Assembly (NCBI RefSeq): GCF_009749465.1
Contig: NZ_WBIS01000002.1
Location: 124,001-188,000, forward strand
Origin: Agromyces terreus
Lineage (GTDB): Bacteria > Actinomycetota > Actinomycetes > Actinomycetales > Microbacteriaceae
Direction: 5' to 3'
DNA length: 64,000 bases
Shown piece after piece: positions 60,440-64,000 of the stretch. The translations under genes were made by a program, and so were the position numbers. Within the stretch, counting starts at the first letter, position 1. The number at the start of each line of letters is the position of its first letter. The notes under the pieces are model-generated. The model made no database searches, was not told where the DNA came from, and worked only from the letters and a program-made list of their open reading frames with translations.

Positions 60440-61735
60440 CTACGCGGGCGGTTCCGGCGCGGAATCCGCCGTCGTCGCGACATCCGCCGCCTCCCCGCTG
60501 CGCCGGCTCAGCCAGAGGAACGGCACCGCGAGTGCCTGCACGAGACCGCCGAGCGCGAGCGAGAACGGGTAGCCCCAGACATCCGCAGACCGTCCGAGCA
60601 CCGGCTGGATCACCGCCGCCCCCGAACTGCCGACGAGCGAGTCGAACGAGAGCACCGTGGCACGCTGACTCGACGGGATCATGTCGTTGAGGTACGCCTG
60701 CCGCACCGGCCCCGCGGCGGCGTCGATGAGCGCCCACAGCACGAGCAGCGCGAGCGCGACCCAGAAGCTCCGGTTCACGCCGAGCACGACGAGGATCCCG
60801 GCGCTCACCGAGATCGAGAGGATGATCGACGTCGTCCGCTTCCGGAACCGGCGCCTCAGCCAGGGCGCCACGAGCCCGCCGATGATCTGCGACCCCGCGA
60901 CGATGCCGGCCGCGAGGCCCGCGACCGAGTACGCGCCGTCATCGCCCCAGAGCTCGAGCAGGTAGGGCTGCAGGGCGTAGAACACGTAGAAGCCGACGCC
61001 GGTGGTGAACATCGCGGAGAGCATCATGTAGCGCACCCCCGGCCGTCCGAGCCCGTACTTCACGGATGCCACGAGCACCTGCCTCGTCGCCGCGATCGGG
61101 TTCGTCCGACCCGCCGGGGTGAACCCGAGGTCGCGCATGAGCAGCGCCGCGAGCACGAACATGAGCACGAGCACGCCCGCCCGCATGAGGAACGGCACCC
61201 CGAGGTCCGTGGCCTGGGCGACGACGCCGCCGAGCGTCGAGCCGAGCAGCATCGCGATGCCCGCGATCGAGACCCCGCGGCCGAAGACCTGCTCGAGGCT
61301 GCCCCGGTACCCGGTGGCGGTGAGCGCGTCGACGAGCCACGCCTCGACGGCTCCCGAGAAGAACGTGAACCCGAGGCCGAGCAGCACCGAGACGAGCGCC
61401 CACGCCCAGAACGGCGAATGCCACACCCACAGCAGGTAGTAGAGCGCCGTCGTCGTCGCGAGGGTGACCGTGCCGAGCAGGTACGACACCCGGCGCCCGA
61501 GCGTGTCGGCGATCACGCCCGTCGGCACCTCGAACACGACCATCCCGATCGAGAAGAACGCGTTCGCGGCGAACGCCTCGAGGTTCGTGAGCCCCGCATC
61601 GAGCAGGAACAGCGTGTTGATGCCCCAGATGAAGGATGCCGCGAGCGTGTTGCCGACGAGCAGGGTGAAGTAGACCGCCTGCACGCGCCCCGGCGTGGAG
61701 GTCGGCGTCGTCTCGGGCGTCGTCGCACCGCTCAC
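60440..61735 (-). CDS. MFS transporter
   Basis: 431 residues from the GTG at 61735, about 12 membrane helices. Motif A-like D-T-L-G-R-R-V-S-Y between helices 2 and 3, and F-E-V-P-T-G-V-I-A-D. Probably an exporter, substrate unknown. No regulator nearby. Confidence 0.88.
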   Translation of the reverse strand: MSGATTPETTPTSTPGRVQAVYFTLLVGNTLAASFIWGINTLFLLDAGLTNLEAFAANAFFSIGMVVFEVPTGVIADTLGRRVSYLLGTVTLATTTALYYLLWVWHSPFWAWALVSVLLGLGFTFFSGAVEAWLVDALTATGYRGSLEQVFGRGVSIAGIAMLLGSTLGGVVAQATDLGVPFLMRAGVLVLMFVLAALLMRDLGFTPAGRTNPIAATRQVLVASVKYGLGRPGVRYMMLSAMFTTGVGFYVFYALQPYLLELWGDDGAYSVAGLAAGIVAGSQIIGGLVAPWLRRRFRKRTTSIILSISVSAGILVVLGVNRSFWVALALLVLWALIDAAAGPVRQAYLNDMIPSSQRATVLSFDSLVGSSGAAVIQPVLGRSADVWGYPFSLALGGLVQALAVPFLWLSRRSGEAADVATTADSAPEPPA

Positions 61736-61893
61736 CCGCCCATCATGCGCCCGCGGCGAGCGCGCCGCCACCGATCCCGAGCACGATTCGGGAAGGCGGA
61801 TGCCGCGGGGTAGCATGCTGCCACCCCCAGGCCCGCGGCACCCGGCGCCACCCACGCCGCCGCGAGGCATCCGCTCGACCCGAAAGCACCGCC

Positions 61894-62739
<846 letters not shown>

Positions 62740-62767
62740 TGGCCGTCGCTCGGTGCAGAATCAGCAG

Positions 62768-63484
62768 ATGACCGACACGTCCAGCGGCGAGCACGCCGAC
62801 CCGAGCGCCGCGCGCGGCACCGACCTCGACGCCGAGGAGCGCGCCGCGCAGAGCGCCGAGCAGAGCGCCGAACGCCGCGAGGTGATCAAGAAGCGCGTGG
62901 TCGACGCGGTCGCCGTGTTCCTCCTCTCCACGGTCGCCGTGCTCACGGCGTGGTGCGGGTTCCAGTCCTCGAAGTGGGGCGGCGAGATGTCGATCGCCTT
63001 CAGCCAGGCGTCGAGCGCGCGCGTGCAGGCGACGAACTTCGCCAGCGAGGCGCGCGACGCCCGGGGCAGCGACCAGTCGATCTGGGTGCAGTGGGTGCTC
63101 GCCACCGCGCAGAGCGACGCGGAGCTCGCGTCGTACATCGAGGAGCGCTTCTCGCCCGAGTTCCGCGTGGCCTTCGACGAGTGGGACGCCGGCGGCCGCG
63201 AGGCGCAGGGCCCGTTCGTGCTCGAGTCCTACGTGCCGCCCGGCACCGAGGAGGCGGCCGACTACAACGCCCGCGCCGACGCGAAGTTCCAGGCCGCGCT
63301 CGACAACAACCAGCGCGGCGACAACTACTCGATCCTGACGGTGCTCTTCGCCCTCGTGCTCTTCCTCACCGCGATGTCGCAGCGCGAGCTGCAGCCGTGG
63401 GTCGTGCGCACCCTGCTCGGGCTCGCGATCGTCGCCACCGTCGCCGGCCTCGTCATCCTCCTGACCTACCCCGTCAGGCTCTGA
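62768..63484 (+). CDS. DUF4337-like membrane protein
   Basis: 238 residues from the ATG at 62768. An acidic coiled N-terminus, one membrane segment near 58-75, a long helical loop (W-C-G-F-Q-S-S-K-W, N-Y-N-A-R-A-D), and two C-terminal membrane segments. Function unknown. Confidence 0.72.
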   Translation: MTDTSSGEHADPSAARGTDLDAEERAAQSAEQSAERREVIKKRVVDAVAVFLLSTVAVLTAWCGFQSSKWGGEMSIAFSQASSARVQATNFASEARDARGSDQSIWVQWVLATAQSDAELASYIEERFSPEFRVAFDEWDAGGREAQGPFVLESYVPPGTEEAADYNARADAKFQAALDNNQRGDNYSILTVLFALVLFLTAMSQRELQPWVVRTLLGLAIVATVAGLVILLTYPVRL

Positions 63485-63488
63485 TCGC

Positions 63489-64000
63489 GTGCCCCGTTTC
63501 ACGGCCTCCGACGGCACGCGCCTGCACTACGTCGAGTCCGGCGACGCCGGGGCGCGACCGATCGTGCTCATCGCCGGGTTCAAGGCGTCGGCGTCGAGCT
63601 GGCGCTACCAGGTCAAGCCCCTCACCCGGGCCGGGTACCGCGTCATCGCGTTCGACCGCCGCGGACACGGCGCCTCCGAGGTGGGGCCCGACGCGGCCTC
63701 GAGCGCCACGATGGACCGGCACGGCGCCGACATCGGCGACCTCGTCGCGCACCTCGGGCTGCGCGACGCCACGCTCGTCGGCCAGTCGATGGGCGGCAAC
63801 GCGATCTGGGCCCACCTCAGCGCGGATGCCGCGAGCACCGCGGGTCGCGGCGGGGCGGGCGGGTCGGGCGAGTCGCAGGGCTCGCAGGGTTCGCAGGCGG
63901 CGGCCGCGGCGACCGCGTCCGCCGGGAGGGCCGGCGTCCGAGACATCCGCGACGTCGTCATCGTCGACCAGACGCCGAAGATGCTGAACACCGACGACTG
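63489..64000 (+). CDS. Alpha/beta hydrolase, N-terminal part (runs off window)
   Basis: GTG start at 63489. Classical fold: L-H-Y-V-E-S-G-D, D-R-R-G-H-G-A-S, nucleophile elbow V-G-Q-S-M-G-G at about 97-103. After the elbow there is an unusual Gly/Ser/Gln-Ala-rich insertion of about 35 residues before the next strand (V-V-I-V-D-Q-T-P). The C-terminal part is outside the window. Confidence 0.85.
   Translation, partial: MPRFTASDGTRLHYVESGDAGARPIVLIAGFKASASSWRYQVKPLTRAGYRVIAFDRRGHGASEVGPDAASSATMDRHGADIGDLVAHLGLRDATLVGQSMGGNAIWAHLSADAASTAGRGGAGGSGESQGSQGSQAAAAATASAGRAGVRDIRDVVIVDQTPKMLNTDD

Overview
The window is a GC-rich (about 70 %) stretch of actinobacterial chromosome, most likely from the family Microbacteriaceae (an Agromyces- or Microbacterium-like organism). 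The signs are strong G/C third positions, many GTG starts, ATGA/GTGA translational couplings between neighbouring genes, the very frequent octamer GGCATCCG/CGGATGCC, and coenzyme F420 genes (cofD, cofC, two cofE, fgd). I saw no rRNA, tRNA, CRISPR array, prophage or intact insertion sequence.

Left part (1-16 kb). After the end of an arylsulfatase and an enoyl-CoA hydratase comes a nine-gene minus-strand operon (12632 down to 2015). In transcription order it encodes beta-ureidopropionase, dihydropyrimidinase, an F420-type luciferase-like (LLM) oxidoreductase, ABC permease, ATPase, permease and substrate-binding protein, a class III aminotransferase and (methyl)malonate-semialdehyde dehydrogenase. 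This is a reductive pyrimidine degradation pathway with its own importer, except that no dihydropyrimidine dehydrogenase (PydA) is present. The LLM enzyme sits where that reductase should be. A divergent MocR/GntR regulator probably controls the operon. cofD (F420 biosynthesis) follows.

Middle part (16.8-41 kb). A minus-strand operon (21306 to 16822) encodes an MDR dehydrogenase, a CaiB-type CoA-transferase, an ACMSD-like amidohydrolase and an LigB/LigA extradiol dioxygenase. A TetR gene, a truncated MDR gene and a substrate-binding lipoprotein follow. Two nearly identical promoters (TGGACAC-N12-TGGATACAGTATCC) flank the TetR gene and face outward into the ring-cleavage operon and the binding protein. 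A second importer/catabolic operon (31283 to 25355) holds an alpha/beta hydrolase, a cyclic amidohydrolase, a second LLM oxidoreductase and ABC ATPase plus two permeases. Divergent from it lies a putative F420-0 ABC transporter (31578-34815). Then comes a coupled operon LLM-cofE-cofC-fgd (39270 to 35428), a GntR/FCD regulator and a second cofE. A palindrome (ATTCTGGATCCAGAAT and variants) lies before the GntR gene, before the F420 operon and between the two divergent operons at 31.4 kb. It therefore ties F420 synthesis to catabolism.

Right part (41-64 kb). These are more ordinary genes: exonuclease III, a lipoprotein, GNAT, SDR, a MarR/quinone reductase pair, an SsuBAC-like ABC transporter coupled to an acetyl-CoA-synthetase-like ligase, MFS exporters with a divergent TetR, an AlkD-like protein, DUF6421, a PIG-L deacetylase and membrane proteins.

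Repeats are a second theme. A REP-like family built on CCGGTCGAGGAG...CTCGAGACC occurs in at least eight places. In three ABC-transporter genes, family members or a related repeat lie in frame at the N-terminus. A 26-unit heptamer array and several very long hairpins lie between genes.
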